From: Cavenderia fasciculata
Taxonomy: Eukaryota; Evosea; Eumycetozoa; Acytosteliales; Cavenderiaceae
Length of the DNA: 64,000 nucleotides
Direction: 5' to 3'
Assembly (NCBI RefSeq): GCF_000203815.1
Contig: NW_004457736.1
Coordinates: 310,001 to 374,000, forward strand
Positions within the stretch are counted from its first letter, which is position 1, and every line of letters starts with the position of its first letter. This document shows, piece after piece, positions 10,843 through 21,955 of this stretch. The notes beneath the pieces were generated by a model that was not told the DNA's origin, did no database searches, and saw only the letters and a list, made by a program, of their open reading frames with translations. Position numbers and translations under genes: made by a program.

Positions 10843-11707
10843 TTACTTCTTCTTCTTTTGGATCTTCTTGGCGTAGAAATCTAATTCCTTTCCTTCAAGA
10901 ATGTAACCATCACACTTTCCGACTTGACCTGGACGTGAGGTGATACGGGCGTAGAAACGACCTTCAGAAGCTTGGGATTCCAAAGTAGCTTCGAGGGTTC
11001 TGGTCTTTAATCTCTTGGCGATCTTACGCAAGTGGGAGGCAGACTTCTTGGCTGGTTCAGCAGTCTTGGCGACTTCCTTGACATCCTTGGCGTTCTTCTT
11101 CTTGCCCAAGGTGATTCCGTAGTGTTGTTCGTACCATTGCTTGAATGGAGTGCAATCAACAGCAATGATAGCACCTCTGACGAGGGTGTTGGTACGCAAC
11201 AAATCGTTAGAAGTAGCGTTGTAGACTACGTTGGCGATACGGCACTTTCTGGTGACCTCTGTAAATTTATTAAAGTGATAATAGTGATAGATGATGATTG
11301 ATTGTTAACAACTGTTCTACTTGATCCTGTACGATATATAACTTACTTTCAGAAGCCCAGGAGAAGTTACCAGTTTCGAGACGGAGAGCTCTGAACTTGA
11401 AGTGACCTCCCATGACACGAACCAAACGAACACGTGACTTACCGATGGCAGTCAAGGCTGGTTGACGACCTAAGAAGTACTTACGCTTCTTATAGTTTGG
11501 CTTTCTTGCGGCACCGGTATTTCTGTGCTTGTGCAAAGGTTCACGTGTAATACCTATAGTATTTTAGAGAGTTGGTTGGATTGTGATTGTGTGTGGTGAT
11601 GTGATGATGTGTCATATGTACATGATAGAGTATGGTTTGTTAGTTATGATGATACATAGTTGGTATGTATGATAATGTCTTTTTCATATGCTGTGACATA
11701 TACCCAT
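10843..11707 (-). CDS. rps8: Ribosomal protein eS8
   Basis: Three exons on the reverse strand: 11707-11704 (only ATGG), 11553-11347 and 11258-10843. They join to 208 residues, the normal eS8 length. The N terminus reads [15 protein letters not shown], as in eS8 of other eukaryotes. It is followed by [26 protein letters not shown] and [17 protein letters not shown]. It is a small-subunit protein that binds 18S rRNA. The ATGG exon is inferred from the missing Met-Gly and from the GTATATG donor next to it. The long first intron (150 nt) is typical of regulated ribosomal protein genes. Codons are C-ending, as in the neighbouring eL24. Confidence 0.92.
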
Positions 11708-11960
11708 TGTAAGTGTGCTATTAAAGGATTAACGAAAAAAAGAGGACGATACGTATCCAAAAAGAGCTCTCCTTGAGCATCCCGGTGAGATGCGCAAAAA
11801 AAAACATTTTTTAATCAATATTATAAAAAATCATCTGAAATGAAACGGAAATTTTTGCCTCTCCTTGGGCTCATACAAAAAAGTAGACGACTCGAGTTTC
11901 TATTGAGAGATAGTTCCCAAATGAACAGCAAAAGTTAGTTTATATTTATTTCAAACAAGC

Positions 11961-11990
11961 ATAATATAGTATAATATAGTATAATATAGT
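11961..11990. repeat. Three exact copies of a 10-bp unit
   Basis: The unit ATAATATAGT is repeated three times without change. A small tandem array in the eS8 upstream region, probably slippage-derived. Confidence 0.9.
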
Positions 11991-12302
11991 TGATACAGAT
12001 AACATGATGATGGTTGAGTTATGTGTCTCGTTGAAACAGATATCCCATCCAATTTAAATTCACCTCTATACGTCACATATCATAACTTGTTTAGAGTGCA
12101 ATAATGAGAGATAGGAGAGACAAAAGATAGATCGAGATAGACAGAGAATAGATTTATATATTGTATATCGAAATAATGATTTCTTTTTTGAGGGATGATG
12201 GGATTGGATGTTGAGCCTGGTTTCTCTCTCTCTCTCTTTCACTCTCACTATATATTTTTCGAAACTATCCACAATTCATTTCTATTTAAATAAAACCATC
12301 AA

Positions 12303-12338
12303 GGTTGGTTGGTTGGTTGGTTGGTTGGTTGGTTGGTT
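12303..12338. repeat. (GGTT)9 microsatellite
   Basis: Nine perfect GGTT units upstream of the histidine-rich membrane-protein gene. The strand is G/T-only, unusual against the AT-rich background. Confidence 0.95.
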
Positions 12339-12616
12339 ATTATGTATAATGTATTATCAAAGCAAAGATACTATATATATATTTGATTTAAACGTTTGCA
12401 GCATGAAAAGATGAAATCTCCACCGAATTATTAAAGATGATTTTAATTCATTTTTTTGTTTTTTAATTTCCCTATTACTTGGGTGTTGTTTGTTTTAACA
12501 ACATTGTGAGACTTGTTGTTAACAGAATAATTTATTATTAGTATTATTCAACAAAAAAGAGATAGATATATTTATATGCATTTTAGCTAAATAGATACAT
12601 ACTATATATTAAAACT

Positions 12617-13339
12617 ATGGGACATCATTATCACCACCATCACCATCATCACAAGAGATATGGGTGTTCGAATTGTTGCATTGCATTGAATGCTATCTGT
12701 TTTATAATCTGTTTGATTGCTGGAGCGGTCATTGTAGCGGTTATTCTCCGACCATCGATGGAGTATACCGACGAGTGGACCAGACACAATTGCACACTCA
12801 ACTCGTTCTCAATGGACCCATCGTGTCAGTTAAAGTCGACGTGTCAAGAATCAACCAACCAAGTAGTATTCCCATCATATTTCTACGATAATGGACGTCG
12901 TTTCCCCTACGAGTATGATACAAGTGACGAGCCAACATCATCGACCGACTCAACAAGCTATGATCCTCATTCGTCAGACAATACATGTCCGGCAACAACA
13001 CCAACACAATGCTGGACGGGTACTATTAATTTCAGTTATCAACCAACCGACAAGAACGAACCAGAAGTCGATCTTTCACTATATGTCTTTGGCAACTACA
13101 AGAGTGCATACTCTTTCACAAACCACTTTGATGGTATCTTTCACTGTTGGTCAGATGTTGGAAACAACACTAGAGTATCGGTACTCCCCATTCCAAAATA
13201 TTCACCTGGAGGTGCCATTGCGACTGGCGTCCTTTTCTCAATCTCCCTCCTCTGTCTCGTACTATTGGTCATCTTTATTTCTATTCGTTGTCTATGTCGC
13301 AAGAATCACGAATATCAACCAATTTATTCAATCTCTTAA
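12617..13339 (+). CDS. Two-pass membrane protein with N-terminal His run
   Basis: Single exon, 240 residues, no recognised family. It begins MGHHYHHHHHHHKRYG, a natural polyhistidine segment. This is followed by a Cys-rich first membrane helix (about residues 19-45), an extracytoplasmic loop of about 160 residues and a second helix (about 200-225). The tail is short and basic, ending in YQPIYSIS. The loop contains several cysteines and a few N-glycosylation sites, plus a Ser/Thr/Asp/Pro-rich stretch. The topology suggests a plasma-membrane or endosomal protein with both termini in the cytosol. The His run could bind metal ions; that is inference. The start is set by the first ATG of the frame. 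Confidence 0.75.
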   Translation: MGHHYHHHHHHHKRYGCSNCCIALNAICFIICLIAGAVIVAVILRPSMEYTDEWTRHNCTLNSFSMDPSCQLKSTCQESTNQVVFPSYFYDNGRRFPYEYDTSDEPTSSTDSTSYDPHSSDNTCPATTPTQCWTGTINFSYQPTDKNEPEVDLSLYVFGNYKSAYSFTNHFDGIFHCWSDVGNNTRVSVLPIPKYSPGGAIATGVLFSISLLCLVLLVIFISIRCLCRKNHEYQPIYSIS

Positions 13340-13644
13340 ACAAAACAAAAGCGCAAACAAGATTGATATCTTATCACACATACACACACAACACAACACA
13401 TATGCGTGACTATTTTATAATTTATGACCCAACTAGTTAATAAGTAGTACTATCAAGTAATATTTCAAACAAATACACACATACAACCATTTTCCCTCTT
13501 CAGACGTAATTTTTTCCAAACCAATAAAAAAAAAAAGTAAATCGAAACACTCCTTGTAAATTCAACCCAAACAATAACAACCAAGTCCATCATCAAAAAG
13601 ATGAGATTTAAATACTTTAGGTTTAAATAATATTATTTATTTAT
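13340..13644. other. Convergent 3' region
   Basis: About 300 bp between the 3' ends of the membrane-protein gene and the PPR gene. It contains ACACAC-rich tracts and AATAAA-type signals. Nothing else was seen. Confidence 0.5.
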
Positions 13645-16600
13645 TTAAAAGAATATAGGTAGATTATTTTCACCACCAGATGGTTGTGGTTTCTTAAAAT
13701 ATTTATATCTTTTTTGTTCAGCCTTTTCATATGATTGTTGTTGTTCCTGTTGTTGTTCAAATTCATCATCTTGTTCATCTTGTTGTTGATCTTCTGATTC
13801 GTTGTTGTCAAATTGAGAAACTTCTTCTTCTTGATTATTTAAGAAATAAGTTTCAATGGCAACTCTGACAGTTGGCAAAAGGAATGATGGGTTTTGTTCG
13901 ACCACTTGTTTCCAAGTAAATGTCTTTACAATGTCGTTATTTACAGTTTGGTTTGCTTTGTTGATTATTTCTATGTGTTCTGGTAGGAATTTACAACCTT
14001 CACGACGCATTTGCAAAGCATGGTCAATGACTTGTTGAGGTGTTGGACATGATTTCAAAACGATGGCCATCGTATCCGAGAGATGCGAAATGTTGTGGAA
14101 ATTCTTTTGGTTGGCGTATCCCATGATGACATCGGTTTTGCCTTGATTGTAGAGTACATTGAGGAGTTCAGACTCAAAGACGAATCGCGATATTTTGGCT
14201 GCTCTCAAAAGATCGTTCTTTTTGATTTGCAACCAATGTCCAATACCAAATTCAGTGCCAAGTGGGTAGACCTTGGAGTAGACACGGACAGCCAGTCGAA
14301 TCGTGTTGTTGTTGATCTCTTGTGGGAATTCATGTGCTCTCTTGTTGAATTCATTGTATGCGGTTTGGTAATGCCCGTTGTTGTAGGCGTCGAGCAAGAG
14401 TGAATTGAATATTTCGGTTGGGATGGGTTGGTTTCCACTTTGTATCGTTTGCATATAGTAGTTGGCCAACTCGTGTGTAATCTTTGGTACAATCCCCTTT
14501 TCATTGCAGCACTTGTGGAAAAAGGAAATGGTTGGATATGAGATTCGCTTCTTTTTGTGCAGCAGGCTTTGCAACACCTTTTCGGCCAACTCGAGTTCGC
14601 CGCGGTGTGCAAGCGAGTAGGCAAGCGAGTTGATGATCAATGCCGAGTTGACAAGCTCGTCGGCATTGGGGTGCTTGACAATGCTAATGACAACGTTGGT
14701 TTTGAGCTTGAGTTCAATCGACAAAAGAATCTCGTCGAATCTAGGCACAAGTGTTTGGATGTTGGGATAGTTTTGGATGGTTTGTGTAAAGGCTTTCATG
14801 GATTCCTTGCCTCCAGCTTGTGAAACCTCTAAAATGCCTTTAGTGATGAAACCACCTGGTGTGTAGCCTCTATCGAGCATCTTGATGTAAAAGGATTCAG
14901 CATTTGTAAAATCCCTTTGTTCAACAAATACCTTGACCATCAAGACATACGATTGTACATCAATGTTGCTATTGCTCTGTTCCTTGATCTTGAACTCTCT
15001 AATAGCCTGTAAAATTTGATTGTCCTTTATCAAACCAATCAATCGCAATCTAAATGAATAAGAAGATTGGATGATTAAATCTGCCAATGAAGAGTCTGCT
15101 GCGTTGGTCACTGGTACTATTTTTCTAAAGTCGATTTTAATGTCATCATCATCATCGTCTTCATCGTCGAGTCTATGATCCTCTTCTTCCGGTCTGAGAG
15201 ACTGTGCAATATTTTTAAACAAGTTTGCCTTTTCTTCAAGTTCGATTGCTTCTGCCGACTTTTTTAAATCTCCATCCCTCTTCGATGTGGTTCCTTGTTT
15301 TTCGTGTCTTAGTTGAGTTTGCAAGTTGGTAATATTCTCCAAAATCTGACTTATACTAATCTTTTTAGACTTTGACGATGATGTGGTGGGTTGTTGATGT
15401 TGTTGTTGTTGTTCAACTGCTGCTGCTGCCATATATTCATCATCTTCTGGTATTTGTTGTTGATCAAGAATACTGTCATCAGTTGCAATATCATACTCTC
15501 TATCAATGACCAATGGAAGAGGGTTATAAAGTTTCTTGAAATGTCTGCGATAACGGTCAATCTCGGAATGGTCGAGTTTAAGGTTATAGTCGGTTAGTTT
15601 TTGGAACCAATAGTCTGTGTGTGGCTCCTCTTGACGAGCCTTGTGATAGGCAATGAAAAAGTAGAATGGATAGGGCGACAAATAGTCGGATATGTTCATA
15701 CGCAACTCGAGCCACTCGAGTGCACCTTCATAGTCGTCCATCAAGAGCGACTCTTGTACGCACAAATCCAATGTACGGTACTTAAAGTTGGGTTGGAGCT
15801 TGTGAAGTTTGCTGACAAGGTGTTTGAGACGATGCTCGTTGTTGTGTTTGTTAAAGATGAGTACCGATGCAAAAGAGGATGGCGACAAGATGTTGTTTTG
15901 GGCAATCAACTTTTCAAGACGATAGACAACCTTGAACTTGCCATGACGCAGATAGATACGTGTGAGGATGTTGAGCAGACGTTCGTTGGGGTGGACGTTA
16001 CAACGAAGCATCTCGCGGAAATACTTGGTGCAGAGTTCGAGGTCGTTGACAACGACGGCCGAGGTGATGAGCGGCTCAAATGTCTCGAGTGTCGGTTCAA
16101 ACTGCTTGGCCAACGATTGATAGATCTTTTCGCAGGTTGATGCATCACGGTTGTACGAGAATGCCCAAATGACAGAGTTGTAAATCTCCAACGTGTAGAG
16201 CTGATTCTTTTCCAAATGCATCATCATCTCTTCGACTTGATCGTATTTCTGGCCAAACAACAGTACTTGGAGCAGCTGACCGAGGACGTGTGACGACACA
16301 CTAATCTCTGGTTTGGATTTGTTGGCAAAACGGAAAAAGTCAATTGCAGCATTGGCATCCATAACATCGGCAGCCGTTCTAATGATTGCAGCCACTGTAC
16401 GCATATCTGGGTCGATACCCAATCCAATCATTTCACTCCAATACTTTCGAACCAAATCAAAACGAACCAACGCCGTCAATCCAACCAACAGAGAATGATA
16501 GGTGGCCTGAGACGGCTGTCCCTGCGCAGCCTTTATCTTGCTATAATATGACAATGCTCGGCTAGTATCGTTTAAAAAGCAAAGCGATGAATGGAGAAGC

Positions 16601-17851
16601 ATCGCATTGATAGATTCATCAATCTCGTCTTCAAACTGTGTCTCCAATTCGCGAATGAGTCGTTCGAGTCTCTTGGGTGGAAATGTAGAATCTTTCATCT
16701 TGAGAATATGTGTAACGATATTATACTCGATACCCAATCGTTCCATCTCTGCAAATGTCAACCTTACATTTTTAAACAACATGTTCTCGCTATAGTAGGC
16801 CAAAAGTGTATTGTAAGTGTCAATGTTTGCTTTGGCACTCTTTTTCATCTCATGATTGACTTTGGAGAAATGATATTGTTTGAATCGTCGGAAATACTCT
16901 AAAAAGAAATTAAATATCTCTGTCTTTTGACATCCCTTTTCCGTAAACCAATTGAATACTTTAAACATTACATCTGGATCTTGATAATAAACTGGCATTA
17001 ATCTAATTGCATCAAGTATCCTATAAATAGAAAAAAATAAATGTTAGGTGTCGTCTGTCTTGATGTATACATCAATCCCCAAAGATCTCTCTCTCTCTCT
17101 CGTTTATATATATAACATACGAAGTGAAATCATTAAAACTTTTAAATTGAGCATTCAATTGTTGATGTAATTCTTTGGTTGAAAGGGTAGAAAAGGGAGA
17201 TTGACCAGACATTAGAGAATCTCTGACTTGTCTTTCAATCTCTTTTTGACGTTGTTGGTGTTGTGGTACTAGTTCTTCGTCGCCAGCTCCTTGTCTAGAG
17301 TCAAACAACTCTTGTTCAAATTCGATAATGTTTTGAATCATTGGATAGGGTTGGTAATTGGGCATAACAATCGGTGACTTGATCTCTATGATAAACTTGG
17401 CCAAACTTTCAAACAATTGTGTTTGTTCTTCTGTTACTCTTGAACTTGGTGTTGTTGGTGACGTAGTTGATGACGACGACGATGATGATGATGATGTAGA
17501 ATTATTCTTTTTCTTATCTATAGTTTGATCATCTTTTTCTTTAAATTCTTGACTTTCATATGATTGTTGTTGTTGTTGTTGTTTTCCTCTATTATAATTT
17601 CTAGTCAGCGTTGATGTTGATGCAGATCTGAATAACAGTGATGATGATGATGATGATGATGATACTATAGTAGAAGATGTTGATAAAGTTGTAGTATATT
17701 TGAAATCATTGCTACATTTACAACTAGTAATAGACTTGTTGTTGTTGTTGTTGAAGTGCAAGTGCCTATTGCCCAAACAATGATAGTAGTTTGACCAATT
17801 GACTATAGTACCTGTCAATCTCTTTGTAGAGGTTGATAATAAGTGATTCAT
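13645..17851 (-). CDS. Large mitochondrial PPR-repeat protein
   Basis: Two exons (17851-17121 and 17020-13645) join in phase to 1368 residues. The N terminus is basic and Ser/Thr/Asn-rich, suiting mitochondrial import. From about residue 250 onward there are many 35-residue helical hairpins of PPR type. Examples are THILKMKDSTFPPKRLERLI, YNSVIWAFSYNRDASTCEKI, TKYFREMLRCNVHPNERLLN and YVLMVKVFVEQRDFTNAESF. An acidic and Gln-rich spacer (near residues 750-870) splits the repeats into two blocks. The C terminus is Glu/Gln-rich and ends in a Lys-rich stretch. PPR proteins bind organellar RNA and act in processing, stability or translation; the particular RNA cannot be told. Confidence 0.8.
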
Positions 17852-18116
17852 CAGGTGGGATCTATATCACTTTGTTATAATGCTTGCATACAATCAAACA
17901 AATGAATCCTCACCAGTTTAAGATCTCAACTTTTCGTCTTCTTCATTTAGCATTTACTTTTTCAAAAAAAAAAAAAAAGACGATCAAAACAACCAAACAA
18001 AAACATAATGCAAGTACAAACGGATAGATAGATCTATCTGAAATCTTATCATATCTTTTTATATATTTTAAAATATAAACAAATTCTGCTTTTTATTGTA
18101 GAAGAAAATTGAACGC

Positions 18117-18794
18117 TTAAGCCATGAAAAGACCAGATGGCTTCTCACCCTTGGATTGGAGTTGACGGGTGTGTTGGGCGACGACACAGAGAGTGCAACA
18201 GAGGGAGGCAAGGATGTTCATGACGATGGATTCATCAATACCGTGCTTTTCGGTGATCATGTATCTGACGTGACAGACAGTGCATGGGAAAAGGAAGGTG
18301 GTGCAGAGACAATCAATGAGTTCGCATTGACGACCTTCAATGGTAGCTCTTTGTTGCATCAATTGGAGTTGTGGCCATAAGTATGAAATGCAGCATACGT
18401 GAGTATCTTCGCAGCAGTCGCAGAGTCTAAATTATAAAAATAGATTAGAAAAAAAAGACAAAAAAAGATTAGTTCACTGTTGGATCAGGATCACATAACA
18501 CACAGCATGCTAACACATGTGTTTAACGATCTACGCTTTTTTACAAAAAGGTGTAGAAACCGTCATCCGTCATCACGCATTACTACTAATAACTATAATA
18601 GACTATAGATCATAGTTTCAGTGAATGGCGATAAAGAAAGAGAGAAAAAGACATACCCGTGTTCTAAAAGTAAGCAAAAAAAGAGAGAGAAAAGAAAAGA
18701 AGGGGTTAGAATATTGTGCAATAGGGAATATTATAAGGTGTCTAGACACTATTGTGAGTGGCTAATAATATTATAACTTACCCCAGTTGGTCAT
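18117..18794 (-). CDS. PLAC8-family cysteine-rich protein with a 7-nt microexon
   Basis: Three coding exons on the reverse strand: 18794-18782 (13 nt), 18663-18657 (7 nt, AACACGG) and 18426-18117. The product is 109 residues starting MTNWEHGLCDCCED. This restores the PLAC8 signature W..GL(C/F)DC..D...C followed by the central CELIDCLCTTFLFPC block. PLAC8 proteins are small, cysteine-rich and membrane-associated. Roles in metal handling, cell size and differentiation have been proposed for relatives, but none can be assigned here. All four splice ends are consensus (GTAAGT, TTTTAG, GTATGT, ATTTAG). Without the microexon the frame and the family N terminus are both lost. That is the main support for it. 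Confidence 0.78.
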
Positions 18795-19445
18795 TTTTAA
18801 ATATAATTATTATAAGATAATGTGAGTTACAACGATTATAAATAAATAGAGGTTTTTGATCAAAGGCAGAGAGGTTTGGTCGAGAGTGTGACGCTATTCA
18901 CAAAAAAGAATTTAAAAAAAAAAAAAAAAAACTTTTTCCAAAAAAATCAGCTGATGTGTGCAAGGTACGACCCTTTAGGAAAAAAAACTGTGAGCCCGGA
19001 TATTTTCGAAATTCTCTGCAGTGGATGACCAAGATATTGACAGGGGGATGCGCGACCTTATAGGCAGCTCCAAAACAGCCCCTTGAAACAAGAGACACGC
19101 AAGCACTTTTTCGTGATTTTTTTTAAATTTCAGGATTGGGGATATTTTTTTTCGATAATTTTCTCTATTCCTGATTGATTGAGGATGTTTTGTCCCTTAT
19201 TCATCATCGAGAGTATTACCAACCTTGAGAGCTCAAGATGATAGTAGGAAAATGACGTTGGGCCACACTCAAAGCAAGACCAAGAAGAAGTATTCGGTTG
19301 TAGGATAGTTTGTAAACACTATTTCCTTGTTCCACTAAAAAATATACCAGAGAGAAAGAACAATTTCTTTTCTCTCTATAGTTGAGACAAAGAGCTAGGT
19401 CGAAAACGTCTTATGAAAATATTGGGCTGGATCGGTAGATCAAAA

Positions 19446-19456
19446 CCCCCACACCC
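19446..19456. promoter_or_regulatory. G-box-like element
   Basis: CCCCCACACCC, which is GGGTGTGGGGG on the other strand. G/T-rich boxes of this form are bound by the dictyostelid G-box binding factor at cAMP-induced genes. Assignment is by motif only. Confidence 0.35.
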
Positions 19457-19468
19457 AGAATACGGGGA

Positions 19469-19500
19469 GGCGCCAATTAACCAAACCGTTTGGCGCCAAA
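19469..19500. promoter_or_regulatory. Paired E2F-like palindromes
   Basis: TTTGGCGCCAAA at 19489-19500 is a full match to the palindromic E2F/DP consensus. GGCGCCAA lies 13 bp before it as an inverted half. Dictyostelids have E2F/DP and a retinoblastoma-like protein, so a cell-cycle control site is plausible. It lies about 700 bp upstream of the PLAC8 start. Confidence 0.4.
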
Positions 19501-19822
19501 CCCACAAAACCGATCATCAAAAAGCGATAGTCGTTAGGGATGAAGCCCAAAGACGAAAGTGTTGTTTGTAAAGGGTTGGGTTATCCGAAAAATTTGTTTC
19601 AATGAACACTACCAAAAAAGTATCGGAGATGTTAGGTAAGGAGAGGATATTAATAGATTTGTCCAATCAGAATTTCTGACTACAACTACTTGAAATTTAA
19701 ATTACTTTTGGTATGAAGAGAGAATTGATAGTCTTAAAAAGTGGATCAATGAAATTAGAATTGAATTTCTCTTCTTTTTATACAATATTATAACTAACTA
19801 ACTTTTAAAATTTCTTACAAGT

Positions 19823-21258
19823 TTATTCGTCGATTTGGTCGTGATCAGGTGATGTTGTGGTGGTAGTAGCATCAACTGTTTCTTCTTGTTTTTTATCGTC
19901 CACCGTAGGTTCCAAAGTTGTTGTAGCAGTAGAAGAACCAACTTGATTTAAGATTGGCACAGTGGTTGGAGTAGGAGTTGGAATGGCAGCTGATTTAACA
20001 GCTATCTTGTAATGAACCAATTTTTGTTTAAACATGGAGTGGTTATTATCAAATATGAACAAATATTTGGCATCACGGACAGTTGTAAATTCACCAGCAT
20101 TGAATTCATGAACTGTTCTATCAAGTGCTGGTTGGTAGTTGTTTTTGTTATTATTATTATTATTATCACCATCACCTGATGATGATGATGATGATGATGG
20201 AGAATTATCTATTACAATACTAAATCCAATATCATTAGATTCTGTTGTAAATTCCCAAGACACTGTAGTACCAGGTAAAAGTGTACCAAGATTAATCTTG
20301 TGTGATTCCTTGGATTTTAAAGTAACTGATTGTACTTTATCTTGTTCATTATCACCCTTGGTGGTGGTGGCGGCGGTAGTGTCTTCTATGTTGTTGCCAT
20401 CTTGTTGAATATTATTTAATCCACCATATTTAGCTGGCAGCTTTGTAATATCAATCTATAAATATATATTTATCAATTTTAGTTAGTTATACAATACATT
20501 GATTATTAATATATTATATATATATTTGTTTTACTACTACTACATACATTTTCTAATAAATGATGACGATAAGAATTACTATCACAAACAACAAACTTCT
20601 TTTTAGTTCTTTCAGATGTAAATAGATTAACTAGACGTTCAAAGAACCAAGGGATGTTTATGAAATATTTGACGGCTAGGATCTCTGGATAGTTGTCTTG
20701 CAAGAGTTGGATGGTTTGTTTGGATGCTTGTTTGGTACGAGAGTCCATGCTAAAGAGTGATACATCTTTATAGTCGTGTACTACCAACATCTGACTCTCT
20801 TTCCATCCATTCTCTGCCAATGATTTGATGGATGTTTCCATCTGACTCACCTTCCAACGAAGAAACGTTGAAACGTCACCATTGGCAAATATCTTGTTGA
20901 CATCGATATTGCAGTAGTAGTTGTACATGACAGGTCTTCCCAACCGATCTACACCAATACTACCGATATTGTCATACTCTGGGAACTGTTCATTGACTAG
21001 ATTATCAACATTAAACTCTTTTCTCCACACAAATGTATTGTACAGCATCGTCTGTGCACAATCCAATTTAAAATCTCTTGCCCTTAGAAACTTGATCAAT
21101 ATCATATCACGAAGAGGTGATTCTACTTCCAAATTGATATGCCATAGTTCTAATTGACTAGCTAGTCCCAACTTTTCCTTCCATTCTTTTGCATTCTGAT
21201 CAATAAATACTCTAAAGTCTGCTAATATTCTTGTTTGTTCTATTGATAAATCTGTCAT
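19823..21258 (-). CDS. Sec14 (CRAL-TRIO)-GOLD domain lipid transfer protein
   Basis: Two exons (21258-20548 and 20455-19823) give 447 residues. Residues about 30-75 form the CRAL-TRIO N-terminal helices (LIKFLRARDFKLDCAQTML). The lipid-binding Sec14 fold covers about 80-240, with DRLGRPVMYNY, MLVVHDYKDVS, NYPEILAVKYFINIPWFF and TKKKFVVCD. The GOLD beta-sandwich follows at about 270-385, starting near SVTLKSKESHKINLG and carrying a poly-Ser/Asn insertion. The C terminus is Thr/Pro-rich and acidic. The family (SEC14L2, patellin type) moves or presents phosphoinositides and other lipids at membranes. The intron is short and in phase. The start at 21258 is the only one upstream of the CRAL-TRIO helices. 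Confidence 0.88.
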
Positions 21259-21393
21259 TTTTTCTCTGTTATGTTAACCACTCTATCTATCTCTATCTAT
21301 CTATCTATCTAACTATATCTCTATCTATATGTATAACAATGAGTAAGTATATAATAATGTGTTTTGTAATATGTTTTCAAAAGTTGATGAAAA

Positions 21394-21407
21394 GGGGGGT
21401 GTGTTGG
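21394..21407. promoter_or_regulatory. G-box-like element before a secreted-protein gene
   Basis: GGGGGGTGTGTTGG lies about 110 bp upstream of the small secreted-protein start at 21519. It resembles the G/T-rich boxes of cAMP-inducible dictyostelid genes. Function is inferred. Confidence 0.35.
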
Positions 21408-21518
21408 TTTCAATGAGTGTTGAGGGATGAATTTTCATTGTGTTCAAAATTAGGCGTCATAAAGACAAGAACTTAATCAAAGTGTCTAAAACCAAATAAT
21501 AAAAAGTTTAAACCAACT

Positions 21519-21878
21519 ATGAAATCTATTTATTTATATCTTTATTGTTTAGTAGTAATAGTATTTATTTTTCCGTATATTGGAGCACAATCATTGGATG
21601 GTTGTGATAATTTCTGTTTGTCGATTTTTCGTTCTAATACATTCAAATGCCAAAGTGACCCAATATCCGTAGTAATGTGTGATGTTCATGCCAAAGATCA
21701 TTACAAAGTAAGACTATATTAAAAAAAGAAATAATAATATATACTAATATTTAATTAATTAATTATTATTATTATTATTTAGATTTGTTTAATTAAATGT
21801 CAAATTACATTCCCACCAGAAACTATGGTTCCATCAACCACAAATTTAAATTTATATCAACCAAGTATATTTGATTAA
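21519..21878 (+). CDS. Small cysteine-rich secreted protein, 94 aa
   Basis: Two exons (21519-21707 and 21783-21878) join in phase 0 to 94 residues. A hydrophobic signal peptide covers about residues 1-23, with likely cleavage after the IGA segment. The mature protein has six cysteines after cleavage (GC, FC, KC, MC, IC and KC), which implies three disulfides. No family was recognised. Its small size, signal peptide and even cysteine count suit a secreted factor or surface peptide. A G-box-like tract sits upstream. Confidence 0.72.
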
Positions 21879-21955
21879 AGATTTAATAAATAAATATATA
21901 AATATTTGAGATATTATTATAGTTGTTAGTTTGTTTATTTATTTATTTAATTATT

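Larger units (their letters stand above)
11708..12616. other. Intergenic with two tandem repeats
   Basis: The eS8 upstream region holds a GC-richer stretch with AAAGAGCTCTCCTTGAGC and GATGCGC, then AT-rich DNA with the two repeats listed separately. ORFs here are chance readings of repeats. It probably also carries the promoter of the membrane-protein gene at 12617. Confidence 0.5.
18795..19822. promoter_or_regulatory. Long PLAC8 upstream region with GC-richer block
   Basis: About 1 kb. From about 18950 to 19620 the composition is clearly less AT-rich than other intergenic DNA here. It includes CCCCCACACCC (19446-19456), a GGCGCCAA/TTGGCGCC dyad (19469-19497) and a short inverted repeat of GAGA/CTCT type near 19351-19380. 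No ORF in it resembles a protein family. It may hold distal control sites for the PLAC8 gene or a non-coding transcript. Confidence 0.4.

Noticed and set aside
12066-12414. ORFs on both strands around the (GGTT)9 repeat
   Set aside because: They are translations of GGTT and TATC repeats with no protein-like composition.
14083-16902. Plus-strand ORFs opposite the PPR gene
   Set aside because: Shadow frames; the reverse strand encodes continuous PPR repeats over more than 1100 codons.
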